Of a stretch of 64,000 bases of DNA, positions 1 to 11,225 are shown piece after piece. Each line of letters opens with the position of its first letter. The first letter of the stretch is position 1. The translations under genes and the position numbers were made by a program. The stretch lies in assembly GCA_013397115.1 (NCBI GenBank), contig VWZW01001651.1, forward strand, positions 250,102 through 314,101, given 5' to 3'. The notes beneath the pieces were generated by a model. The model made no database searches and had not been told where the DNA came from. It saw nothing but the letters and a program-made list of their open reading frames with translations. The DNA comes from Edolisoma coerulescens. Its lineage: Eukaryota > Chordata > Aves > Passeriformes > Campephagidae.

Positions 1-1699
1 GTGGCTGGGCTTTATTCCTTTACTCATCTCCCTACCAGCAATGGTCATGCTGCTCCTCTGCTCCTGCCAGGGACACGTGTGAGGAAAGACGCAGAGGTGA
101 AAGTGTTGGGCTGGTCTCTGCAGGGCATCGGGGCTGACTGCGAGGGGCTGGCATTGAGGGGGGGTTGGGAGGTCCGAGCCTGGACCAGAAGCTGCAGGGG
201 AAAGGTAGAGAGGGGAAAAACATAAAATCTTTACCCAAGAGATGACTTTTGCTCAAACAGACTTTGAAGAAAATTTTGCTGGTGTTTTCTATGAACTTCC
301 AAAAGGCCTTTTGTTTTCTGAATGACAGCCAGATGTTCATTGCAAGCTACCTATTTAAAAAGTGATATTGAGAGATGTTCCCTGTGTGGCACAGAAAAGT
401 GAAAATGTGTCTACTTACAGGCAATAACACTTCCACAGTGAATGCTTCACTCTGGTTGGGGGAGGATCTTCAGAGCATGTTTATATTTGTGTTTCTGTCT
501 AAGCATTGTGGTTTTGCCTGCAAAGAGATTTTTTTCTCTTTTTGGCATGAATGCACCAGTTTATTCAGCTTCAAGCAATTTTGCTGAGCTGCAGCACAGG
601 TTTGACGGACTCTTTCCTCCTACAGCATGGCTGTAAATCACTGTGAGATGCTACTAAAGGCACGTCAGCTGTGCAGAGGGCAAGTTCTGCATGGAGAGGG
701 GGGAGAGGAATTCTCTTTGATCAGTCTGGCTCCAAAACCTGAACATGGCTTCAGCTGGGAGGCCACAGCCATGTGAAGGTGGAAGTTCAAATCCCTCCTT
801 CCAGGGGATTGCTCTTGTAGCTGCTTCACGAATGTTCAGTTGTTAAAAATTTTACCTGCTGCAGCACTGCATAATTTGGGATTTCACTGGAGATCCTAAA
901 TGTCCTGTTAATTTATGTAACAGTGAGCACAGTGCTGTTAGGTTAAATTCAGAATGAAAACATGAACGGAAACAGGAACCCTTGAGATAAAAAGAGGATT
1001 TGATTTGTTCCAAGAGATTTTATGAATTGGACTACATCTGGCACTGATGATATAATCCAATACCTTATTAGTTTTTTCAGTGAATTAAATAGCCAGTTTT
1101 AAAGAAATTAATGTCTAAAGAGGAAATACTGCTTGTTAAGAGACTGATACCTAAGTGAGCTAATTAGTAACTTGGTAAGGATCTGACATGATATTTTTTT
1201 GTGTTTAGCAGGGGAGAGAAATAAGGCCAAATTTTCATATGATCTTCAGCTCTGTTACAACACTTTATGTCTTAAGATTGCAAGCAGCTCTTGCATGGGC
1301 TGGTTGTTTACTGTTTGCTATCAGCCAGTCAAAACTCAGGTGTATTTATTTATTTATCTTATTTTAGCAGGCAAGAAACATCACAGTGAGGGGGCAGAAC
1401 TTTTGACAAATACTTGAAGCCAAGGCCTCCTAAGTTTCAAAACCTAACACGTTGGAAAACCTGGTTTCCTTTTCTTTCCTACAATTAGATGACCAGCAGA
1501 CATGCAGAAACATCCATCAGGAAGTTTGTAGCTCCAGTCACATCCCAGTATTATTCTCCCTGTTTTCTTTCAAACAACTGGCCTTTGCAGTGGACCAGGA
1601 AAGACTATAAGGGCAGAAGACATAGAAGTGCAATTTTTTACTTGTGTGAAGAAACTAGAAAATGTCAAATAAATCTGACATTCAAATACAGTTGTCTGT

Positions 1700-1720
1700 C
1701 AAACAAGTCTGACTTGTTTG
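1700..1720. repeat. Short perfect inverted repeat
   Basis: Two 9-nt arms (CAAACAAGT and ACTTGTTTG) are perfect reverse complements separated by three bases (CTG). A transcript from either strand could fold it. It has no run of T after it and no known motif, so it is reported as structure only. Confidence 0.6.
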
Positions 1721-2001
1721 TGTTTAGAGGCAGATACCTTTCCCTCTGTTCCAGCCCCACCTTCACGCTGTGATATGCAGGTCTCCGAATCTTCAACACT
1801 GTGCCATGTTCTTATACAGGCAGTTTCTAAAGCCTAGCACTTAATACCTTAAAATGATCAACCTTTGCACATTCTATTCCCAGTTTCCACAAGATGTGCA
1901 TTCCTTAGTGATGTGTTTGGTTTTTTTTCCTTGGTATACAACATATTGACTTTCTTCCAGGTTGGTTTTAATTGGGTTGTTTGATAGCCAGGACTATTTA
2001 G

Positions 2002-2050
2002 CTTCAAGTACTTGAGCAGATGATTGGATTCTTTAAAGGTTAAAGAATCC
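2002..2050. repeat. Palindrome followed by 11-bp inverted repeat
   Basis: A short palindrome, TCAAGTACTTGA, at about 2004-2015 is followed within 11 bases by a perfect inverted repeat. Its 11-nt arms GGATTCTTTAA (2026-2036) and TTAAAGAATCC (2040-2050) are separated by only AGG. Both are directly visible. No protein-binding or RNA function is recognised. Such small hairpins are common in AT-rich non-coding DNA. Confidence 0.65.
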
Positions 2051-2779
2051 TATTTGTTCCCTTCCACAACAGATTTAAATCTTTACTCTTCTTTATATAA
2101 CCAAGAAATTGTTTTCTAAAAAGCAGTCTGTGGAAAGCATTATTAATACTCACCAGGTGTGAAGCATGTGGTGACAGCTTTGTTCTCTTAGATATATGTA
2201 GATGGTTAAATGATTTATATCACAAATGAAAGCATAAGTACTGGCCTTTAAGTTTTCAGCTTGTCATTTTAGAATGCCTAAGAGAAATAAAAACAAGACA
2301 AGGAAATCTTTCAGTGGGAAAGGTTAGAGACCTCTCTTAATTTTGGCTTAGCACTTTCAAAAAGTTTTTTTTCAATCAAGGAACTAACTGCTTGCTTTAA
2401 CATCCCCTGCAATTCCTTCTGGACTTTTCAGAAGGGGAAGATAGTGTGCTTAAGTGGTGGTGTTAGGCCAGTGGCTTGATGCTGATATCTGTAGCAGTGT
2501 GCAGAGCTCCTGAAGGGATCCAACAGGCATGTTCCTTGTGTGCTTGCCTGCAGCAGCTCAAGGCAAAAGCAGGCATTTAGGAGGAGCTAGAAGACAAGCA
2601 TCTGAAGCTCATCAGACAGCCAAGTCGAGATATTTTAATATATGAGAAGGAAATTAAATTAAAGATTGAGGGAAAAGATTTCTTTTTTAGCAAAGTATTC
2701 TAGTCCATTAGAGCAAAGGGAGTGTCTGTTTATTTTGCAGTTCTGCTTTTTTTTTCCTAAAAGTACTTTGTGCACGGGG

Positions 2780-2828
2780 CTCTCACTTGAGTAATCTTTG
2801 ATTACCTCTCACTTGAGGGTAATCTTTG
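2780..2828 (+). repeat. Tandem duplication, about 21-23 bp unit
   Basis: The segment at 2780-2800, beginning CTCTCACTTGAG and ending TAATCTTTG, recurs at 2806-2828 with a two-base insertion (GG), separated by ATTAC. This is a local direct duplication, probably from replication slippage. Nothing suggests a function. Confidence 0.75.
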
Positions 2829-3061
2829 TCATAACTCATTAGTTCTTATCTAAAATCAAACTACTATACTTGATTTTACATGCGTAGTGCCCTACTTTTA
2901 ATATTGTTACATGATTTCATTGGTCTGAGGAGCTAGAGAGCAGGAAGGAGGAGATGGTGAGAACGGAGCTGTGTGAGCGCCTCCTCACACGGGCAGAGGG
3001 AGGAGCCAAGTCAGAACTGGGGTGTCATTTTATTGCCTATGAGATGTATGGATCAGTCCTG

Positions 3062-3089
3062 GATTATTTATTGATTATTTATTTATTTA
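3062..3089 (+). repeat. Imperfect ATTT microsatellite
   Basis: A short run of ATTT/ATTG units, interrupted once, in an otherwise unique stretch. A similar smaller TTTA run lies at about 1341-1356. Both are simple-sequence DNA. Confidence 0.6.
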
Positions 3090-5863
3090 CAAAGAAACAG
3101 ACTGGAAGCCAGGACTGTAAATGGGCCAGAGCCATCCTTGGATGTGGAAGAAGTTTTGAAAACCAAATCTGACTTTGCTCTTAATTCATGCAGAACTGAG
3201 ATATGCTTGCTGAATTGCTTGCTTGAATGCTTGCTGGCATGGTTGTGTGTAGGTACAGGCTTCGGGTCTATCTCTGCAGTCACTGGGAACTGCCAGTTTT
3301 CTCCAGGACTTCCATACTGAAGGGCTTTTCCTGGAAAAGTGTGCAGATTGCATGAAATTGCTGAGATGCCATTTTTCTCAGGTGCCAAACAGCACAATTA
3401 CACAGTTCACATATTGGAATATGGCTAAAAAGATATGTCTCATTAATGAGATTGTAATGGCAGTGTTTTTCTGGCTTAGGACAGAAAAATATTAAAAAAT
3501 TATGTGAGGATATAGCAATACCAAAAAGAGTCAATATGAGGAATACCTTTTGAAAAAAACTTCTGTTTAAAAGTTGCCCATACAATTCCAAATACTACTC
3601 ACTATATTGTATGTTGTTTAACAAGAGGCAGAGAGTTTTAAAGTGTACTGAGAAGCAGAAACACTTCCTTCCCTATGTATTATGTGCAACAACTTTGAAT
3701 TCTAACTTGAGGAAAACCACCCCAAGTTGTTTGGAAAGCCAGAACTTTGGCCTGCATTGCAGGTGGGAGGCACATGAAGATATGGTAATATTAACACAGA
3801 ATATTATTCAATATCTAGTTATGTAAAGTGTATTAATCAGCATTCAAATCCTTCCTACCTGTTTCTGGACTCACCTGAATGCCTCCATAGCTTATGCTTA
3901 ACTAGACTTTGGCTCCCTTCCTTGGCTCTAGGTTTCTAGGCATCTAGAAATGAGCCCCCTTTTTTCTGGAATGCTGCCACCTGAGTTGCCACCTGAGAGA
4001 ATCTGGGGAAGATTTCTAAAGTTTGCACTGTAAGTGCTGCTTCTAGGTGCAGCATATATTTATAAGTGAAGATATCCTTATGCTATGGCACTGCCTGCTG
4101 GAGTCCTGTGTGTATCTGTAGAAGGACTGTGCTTTCCAGAATGAGCACAGCACCCCAAGCAAGGAGTGGACACAGCTGCCTTGTCTGTGATCCTGGAGGA
4201 AATATGTTTGAGGTGCTCAAAAAAAAGGTAAGTTTAAAACTGAGATATGTAGGAGATGAGAGGCACCTGAGGTGGGAGTTAGGGATGCTAAAGTCCCATT
4301 TTGGGTCTCAGACTGAAAAGTCATTTTCCTGTGTTCTCTTTACAAAGCCTGGGAAGCACTGTCCTTCATGAAGCATCAGATCTTCTGAGCTAACTGTTGG
4401 AAGGTATACAGTAGATAAATCTTACATTATTCTTGTGTGTTCTGTAGAGGTGTTAGTACTGTTTGCCATGAGCTGTTCATCCACTCCGCGCTGCTGTTTT
4501 ATCTGTTTTCTTCTGGTAAGTTGCTGATAGAGGCTCAGAACAAATGGCTGTTGTGCAGGGAGCTACACAACGGATGGGGGAAACAAATCTGTTCAGCCAC
4601 TCCTGTAAATGCTAATGAGTTCAGCTAGATAATACTTTTGTTTTTAATTCCAATGTACTGCTGTATTCTGGTTCCCTGAGCACTACTTGTACAAATTTTA
4701 TCTGTGTTGGTATTAAAACAGGCAGTAAAATTGGTGTTCTACTTGCTAAATTGCTACAACTGCTGCTGTAACAACTGAATTGCAGCAGGTACAAACAATG
4801 GTGTGTGCTGGCATGGCTACCCAAGCTTTAGAACTTTCTCAGACACCGAGGCAAGGTGCCAGAAAGCCAGTGGTTGCACCTACTTCTGCAGACTGTACAT
4901 AAAGTACCAGACACACTCTTGTTATCTAAAATAGAAGTACAATAATGTAATTAAAAGGGTTGTTGAAATTTGGCACTGAAATAATCCAGCTTGGAAAACC
5001 TTTATTTATCCCTCCATATACATAATTTTAAATGGAATCTGTATTGTGCCGTGCTTCTCATGTGAGGCTTGGAAGTGTCATCCTCCCCCACCCCTTTATG
5101 CTGCAAAACCTCAACATAAGAAACAAATCAGGGCAAGGCAAAGAAGACCAGGACACAATTCCTAGATCTGTCTTAACACAGGCAAATTGTTTGAGTCAAT
5201 GTTCCTGCTAGCTGTGAATATTTTGATGCTTAATTGTCCAGCCAGAGATATCTACAGTCTCGCTAACAGCAGCAGTTTGACATTCTCTCTCTTTCCCATT
5301 ACACAAAGAAAAGATTGAAGTCACCTAAATTAGCTGACTTATTTTGTGTGTGTGTAAGTTTATTCTCTGAAAGATAATGTCTTCATCATTATAGATTGAG
5401 GATGAAATTTCCAAATTGTAATTTCCGTTTAATTTTTTTTTTTTCTGTGAGATGAGAGAAGTGAGTTTTCACTTGCAGCTGTTAAGTAGTTTCAGGCTTT
5501 GGGCAGAAAGGGAAGCCTCTGGCTCCACTCCTGGCCAGGGCACCTAACCTCTGTTTTTCCTTGGGAGTGATGGGAGGAGGATGCACCATGGTGGGGCTCT
5601 CCCACACGATAGGTGCTGCTTTCTGGCAAGAAAAGCTGTCAGGTGTCTTGGGTGGCAGCGGTGTGGCAGTGGCTTCAGCAAGGGGCAGCCCTGGCCCTCT
5701 GAACTACACACCCTCTGGTCCACTCCACTGCGTGGCCACTTGAATATGTCTGTGTGTTCAACTAGAGGGTGACAGGTTTCCTCTGCGTGTGTCTGAGTGG
5801 GTGCTGGGACTGGTGGACAAAGTCAGGCATCTGCAGGGAGGAGGGCTCAGAGGAGCAAGAGGA

Positions 5864-5890
5864 GGGGAGGGGCCATGGTCAGGGGAGGGG
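5864..5890 (+). other. G-quadruplex-forming motif
   Basis: Four runs of four guanines (5864-5867, 5869-5872, 5882-5885, 5887-5890) are separated by loops of 1, 9 and 1 bases, which fits the usual four-tract G-quadruplex pattern on the plus strand. The long loop contains the palindrome CCATGG. The motif sits in a purine-rich stretch (about 5830-5895) within AT-rich DNA. No promoter or CpG island is evident next to it. Folding is inferred from the pattern, not shown. Confidence 0.6.
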
Positions 5891-8800
5891 TTGTGTCCAC
5901 CTGTGTCAGTCCAAGTGTGTGGGGTTTGTGGAAGGAGAAGTGGCTTCATGGCTTCTTCACTGACCTTTTCTCTTTCCTTGCTGTCTGAGTGCAGCTATCA
6001 GTTTCTGTTGCACTATTTCAAGTGGATCTAGTATTCTCCATTTTTAATTGAAAGAAAGATTGAATTCAACCTCCCAATTTATTTATTTTTTTTTATTTCA
6101 TCAAGAAAAAGGGGGGCGTGTTGTGTAGTTTTGGGTTTGTGGCTTGATACATAGCAGCTTCTCCCCACTGTCCCTCTTTCATACGCTTACTTGATGAAGT
6201 AACAAAGTAATTCTCTGTACATAAATGCAAAGCATCTCCTGCTCCGCTTGCTTTCAGCTGGAGTGCTCTGCATCTCTGGAGTACTGATGTGCAGGAATCC
6301 CAGGCTGCAGTGATTCTCTAATTCTTCATGAATGCATCTCACAGTGAGCCTTTGCAGCTGTTCCTCAGTTTCCCTACCCATAAAATGAAGATAAGGTATC
6401 ATAAAGATGGAAGAGCATTTTTGACAGCTTTGAACAGAAAGCACTCATAAATGGCAGTGTTTCCTACCTTTATTTTCTTCTGCTGGCTAAATCAGAGGGA
6501 CTTGTTTTTGAACTCGTTACCTAACTTTTTCAGCAATTTTTACACTTCTCAGCCATTTTAGTCTGAGCATGGAAGAGACAGGTATAACAACCTGTCTAAA
6601 GTACATTCATAACCATATGAGAAATAATGTTGAAAATTATTAAAATTAAGGACACACATTGTATACCCAGCTGCCAGGTCAAGGCCAGAGCTACAGGAAA
6701 CTTTAACATAAATATTAATATAGCAGGCACTTTAATTAGCTGTGCCCTTCAATCACTTGTTATTTGCCCCCTTGGTCTCCATCTTGAGCCTTCATAGAAT
6801 AGGATGACCCCTACTTGCCAAGTCAGATTTCATTCAATTTATCTAATTACTTTTGGGACCCTTTTAATACATGCTCCATGGAGTGCTAAGATTGCCCAGG
6901 TCTGTCTCTATTCCGGGACTCAAATATATAATACAGGATGCAAAAATGCACATCAGAACTCCTGCTTAACATATGCACAGCCTGCTTTAAACTGCACCTC
7001 TTATTAGCGATTCCTTGCTTCCAATCAGCTGAAATAGCTGGGAGCAACTGTACTTCATTTGTCTCATGTTAATGCTTTGCCTTTTTATTTCTGTCTTTTT
7101 CCCTTCAAGGCTGTTTTTGCTCCAAAGTTAATGGAAGGAGAGCTGAAAAAACTGTCTGAGAGCACGCCATATAAGTGTAACCTTTAGGGAGGTGTTGGTA
7201 CTGGTGCAAAACCACTTTTGTAGATCTTGCCACATGGCAGCGATTCCCCCACGATGAGCTGCAGTCACAGTCCCATTGGTGGTCTCTTCCAGCTTGTGGA
7301 TGCCTTGCTGGTCTCAAGTAGCAGTGCACATTTCAGCTTAAAACAAAAATAATGTTTTTTTCTTAACTGTTGCACAAATTCCTTAGGAGTAGTACACAGA
7401 CCTCAAGATCTCTGCAAATTGGGTGTTGAGTCTGATCTCCTATAAAGTGCTAGGGCCTTATGTAACCTTCAGATTTAAAACACCGTTCTCTGATTTAGTC
7501 CTGGATAAAAATTGATTGGAATCATATGTTGAGTTTTAACAAGTACCATCCAAACACACCTGACTTTAATATAGAGTTGACAGACCACCTTTGACTATTT
7601 TCTTATCTTCCTCGTTACAAGGTTAGAGCTGTTTTTAAGACAAGCCTAGTGTGAAAGGGAGAGGCAGAGATAGTGGCAAGGTAAATGAGTCAGATTTACC
7701 ACAAGGATTTAAAAAAACAAACCTTGAAAGCAAGGGTAATGTCTTGTGATATGCAAGATTTATTTTTTTTTTTAAATCCAAAACCTCTTGTTTCTAAAAT
7801 TAACAAGTATTGGAAAGAGAACAATTTGCTTGCTATGAGGGGAAATGGGCCAGCTGCTTAACAGGACACAGTAATTCTAAACAGTCCTAATCAGGAGGGG
7901 AAGCAGAATGTGCTACTCAGTTGAAGTTCAAGGGTAATTTATAGAGGCAGAAAATAGTATCTATTACTCCAGACAGAACATGACTAAATTAAAAGGGATT
8001 ATATTTTGAGTGTGCGCAAAAAAATTCAATAGGATTACTGGGACCTGGTGGTAACTGGCTGGAAACCCATAGCTTTTGTTCTGGATCATTTTGCATTTAA
8101 TATTTTGAATCGTAAATTTGGAGTGTTCAGCTGCATTGGGCAATATCCTTGGGATGCTGGGCTTGCTTGGGCCAATGAAACCTGCAGAGGTTTCTGCAAC
8201 CTGTTACAGGCCTGTGGAATTAGTAAGATTGGATGTCTTCACCTCTCTGGGCATTTTGATTGCAGTCATATTTTTTACTGTAATTAAGAGGAAACAGCAA
8301 TGTTTTAATACATTTATGGGTCCCTTCCTTTCCAAGAAGTTTTGCTTTTTGGCTCCTTCCCCATTTTTTTCTCCCAGTCCCCCACCCCACACACTCACAG
8401 AGCATAACCCCAAATCTCAGCACTTATTTTCTTAGCAGCTTTTGGGAAGTGGTTGAACATGCTGAAACTGAAATTCAAAGGGTACAAATTCCTGCAAGTG
8501 AGGCAGAGACAGTTACAAAATGTATGTACTGTGATCTAAGAAATCTCTGGCAACAAAGACATGCTCTCTCAAACATGGTATTACTTAAGGTTTCTTTTGA
8601 TACTTTATATTACTTTAATGCATTTTCTAATGTGTTAGTGGGGTAGAAGAAACAGCAACATCTAGGAATAAACGGTCTTCAACATTCTTTTCAGTTTCTA
8701 GTTATGCATAATGTGTTTCTGCTGTGAAGATGCTATTTAATTTTGTGATGTTTAGGCTGGTTTCTTAAGTATGAGTATTTTGCACAGAGCATATTTAAAT

Positions 8801-9848
8801 ATATGCCTATTTATTAAGACATGTCAACATTTTATGAAGTAGTTTTGATATTACATTCTGCATTCAGTCAGTCCTGCTGGGCTTTCTAAGGGCAAAAAGG
8901 GGAGGTGGGAGGGAGTGGAGGCATTATTATGTGATCTCTTTGGAGAAATTATTGGATGGATAGATGGTCAATCTGCAGCTGAAATTTCTTGAGATATATA
9001 AGAACTCAGTAAAGATGGTCAAATGTCCTTTTAAACAAAAGAACAGTTTCCCAAGGATCTGGTTAACCTCCCCCTCCCCCATTTTTTTTTCTCCAAAAAC
9101 CTAGAAATATTGCTATGTTGTCTTACGGTATTTTCGGAGCTTCTGTTTTGTCCTTTGTAAGTCAGTGCCTCCTCTCCTGTCTGCATCTCTTGCTTTACTG
9201 TGGTTTGAGAGTCTCCAAGTGGAAGGTGCTGTCAGCTCAGTTAACAGGGAAGATCACAGAATACAGACTTGTCATCTGAAAGATGACGGGAACAAAGAAG
9301 TATTTGAATTGATCACTGAGGCAGTATTTCCACGTCACCTTTTTAATGTTAATTTTCAGCCTAAAACTGAGAATATTTTTGAGAGATGGAAACTGAATGT
9401 CTAAATGCCCAATGGTAGACTCATTTATGCTCCTACCAGAGCAGTGGTAGGACCTTAGCAGGTTTGGACCTTACTGAGAGGCAGGTTTGGTAGGGTCTGA
9501 TTCAGTTTATTTTGGAGGAGCTGAGTCAGGCCCTTAATTAAAAGCACTGAGAGACTTTTTAGTGCTAAGGAGACCAGTTCCCTGCAAAGAGCTTGCAATT
9601 ATGCTCCGAATGTATCCTGCACGAAGGTGTGTTTTGCCTTTACTTCAGTGCTTCAAGTCAAACCATCGCATTCCAGTCACAGTTTCAAAATTATCCATCC
9701 TCCTTTGCCATTTTATGGAGTGCTGCTAATACAACGGAATGGGCATGAGAAGACTTCCCTGTGCCAATTTGAACAAAAAGGTTTTGGCTGCCTTTCAGAC
9801 TGAAAATAGTAGGTGCTTACATTTTTAATCACAGCATGAGCAAGAGCT

Positions 9849-9882
9849 CACGTACACACGTACACACCCGCACACAGCACAC
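9849..9882 (+). repeat. Degenerate CA-rich tract
   Basis: An alternating purine-pyrimidine stretch made of CACA, CGTACACA and CCGCACAC units. It is a decayed dinucleotide microsatellite and contains a cluster of CpG and CpA steps that is unusual for the area. No gene relation is visible. Confidence 0.55.
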
Positions 9883-10389
9883 TTGCTCTGACGTGTGAAT
9901 GCGGGTCTGGAGGTTTCTTGTTGACAGCTGGGTCACATTCAACAGTGGCTGTCCGATTAAACAAAAGTAGGCTACAGCATGGCAAACAAATTGTGCTCTG
10001 GGTTTCTGATCTATCAGCAGCCTTGCCAAAATGCCAGCTAGCTGAAAAGGAGATTTCATTGTTTCTAATGAAACGTGCTGTGCTCACTTGTCTAGTGTGT
10101 GCTTTAGGAAGCAAATGCAACTGGTCCCTTTTCATTTGCACAGTTCCCCCTGTGCTTCTGCCTCCTGCTCCTCACACATTAAACAACTGCATTAGATCTT
10201 TCCCAGCAGCTTTATGTACAGTTTAATATTTACACGTGGGGAAATAACTTCTCTGTCTTACATAGGATGTGCTGATTTCTGTGCAATTTGTGGTTACAGA
10301 AAAGCTACGCTTTTGGGAAGAGACAAATCTAAAAAGAAGTGTTGTGTCCTCCTAAGTACCCTCATTATTATCTTAAAAACAATTCCTTG

Positions 10390-10415
10390 TACACATAGAC
10401 ATAAATCTATGTGTA
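10390..10415. repeat. 10-bp perfect inverted repeat
   Basis: Arms TACACATAGA (10390-10399) and TCTATGTGTA (10406-10415) are perfect complements around a six-base loop. It is too short for a typical microRNA precursor and is reported as structure only. Confidence 0.6.
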
Positions 10416-10844
10416 TGGGCTTAATGTCATAAGATTCTTGAGTAGTATAGGATGTGTACAGAAGGTTATTGTTGGAATTTTTCTTGTTCCCTAACTGCAA
10501 ATGGAATAGTGGCACTTCCTGCTACCATAATGTACAACTCCCTGCCAAGAGACCTGTTGTAGACCAAAACTCTCATGCTTAATACAGTAAATGAGAATCT
10601 CGTTAATTGAAAGGATTCTTGTTTAACTGTGGAGTATATCAGCTAACATAAAAAAGGTATGGTCAGATTTCCCTGTGGCCTCCAGGCTCAGCTGACTAAC
10701 TTTTAAACTCTGAAAATTCTGGATGGGGAAGTAGATAAGGAGAAAGCATTCATGAACAGTAGATGATACCAAAAGATCTCACAAGCAGGGTCTGTCCCTG
10801 TGTGTGCTGAACAAATGATGCTTGTGGGGGATGGTCAACAGTGA

Positions 10845-11225
10845 CTAAGGAAGGACAGCAAGAACTTTCAGAGGTTTAGTAACCATGATTTGTGTGGAAA
10901 TCCTGGAAGAACTGAGTCTATCTAATCTAGAGAAAGGAGTAACAGCCTTAAGGTAGATCCAACATGGTACAAGTGCAGAGGGGAAGGACCTGCACGTGTC
11001 CCTACCTGCTGCAGCAGTGTGGCTAAAACACAGCAAGGGGGTCTTATACTAGACATTAAAGCTGTTTTTCAAGCTATGTATAGTCAAGTATTGGAATGGA
11101 TTCTGTGCAGTCCCTGTCACTGGAGGTTTTACACTTTTAGAGCCCATAGAGAAATGGATTGATTATTCAGGAGGAGAGGAAGGAGTATGGACTAAGCATC
11201 CTCTTGAGAAGCTCCTGGTTGTGAA
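10845..11225 (+). mobile_element. Ancient, highly diverged CR1 LINE 3' remnant
   Basis: Several blocks occur in the order expected for the 3' part of a CR1 retrotransposon. A GAAGAACTGAGTC… block followed by CTAGAGAAAGGAG resembles the conserved 'gagactgaggga…cagcctggagaaga' region. CTAGACATTAAAG resembles 'ttagacattagga'. TTGGAATGG…CACTGGAGG resembles the 'ggaatgg…ccatccctggagg' region. GGACTAAGCATCCTCTTGAG near the end resembles the 'ggactagatgacctcttgag' tail. Divergence is large and there is no open frame or terminal repeat, so this is an old copy. The comparison is to the family consensus as I remember it. Boundaries are approximate and a repeat-masking search is needed to confirm. Confidence 0.55.

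Larger units (their letters stand above)
1..10840. other. Unique non-coding DNA, no supported gene
   Basis: I see no gene here. The open frames are short (at most about 105 codons), overlap on both strands and resemble no protein I know. The stretch holds small structures listed separately: inverted repeats near 1.70 and 2.03 kb, a 21-nt direct repeat near 2.79 kb, an ATTT-rich microsatellite near 3.06 kb, a possible exon near 4.14 kb, a G-quadruplex motif near 5.87 kb, a CA-rich tract near 9.85 kb and an inverted repeat near 10.39 kb. The stretch at 5.50-5.96 kb is distinctly purine- and G-rich compared with its surroundings. The AT-rich stretch at about 6.64-6.79 kb has several TAAT/ATTA cores and could be a regulatory element, but that is only a guess. 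Confidence 0.7.

Noticed and set aside
786..800. GTTCAAATCCC resembling a tRNA B box
   Set aside because: No matching A box, acceptor stem or cloverleaf can be drawn around it.
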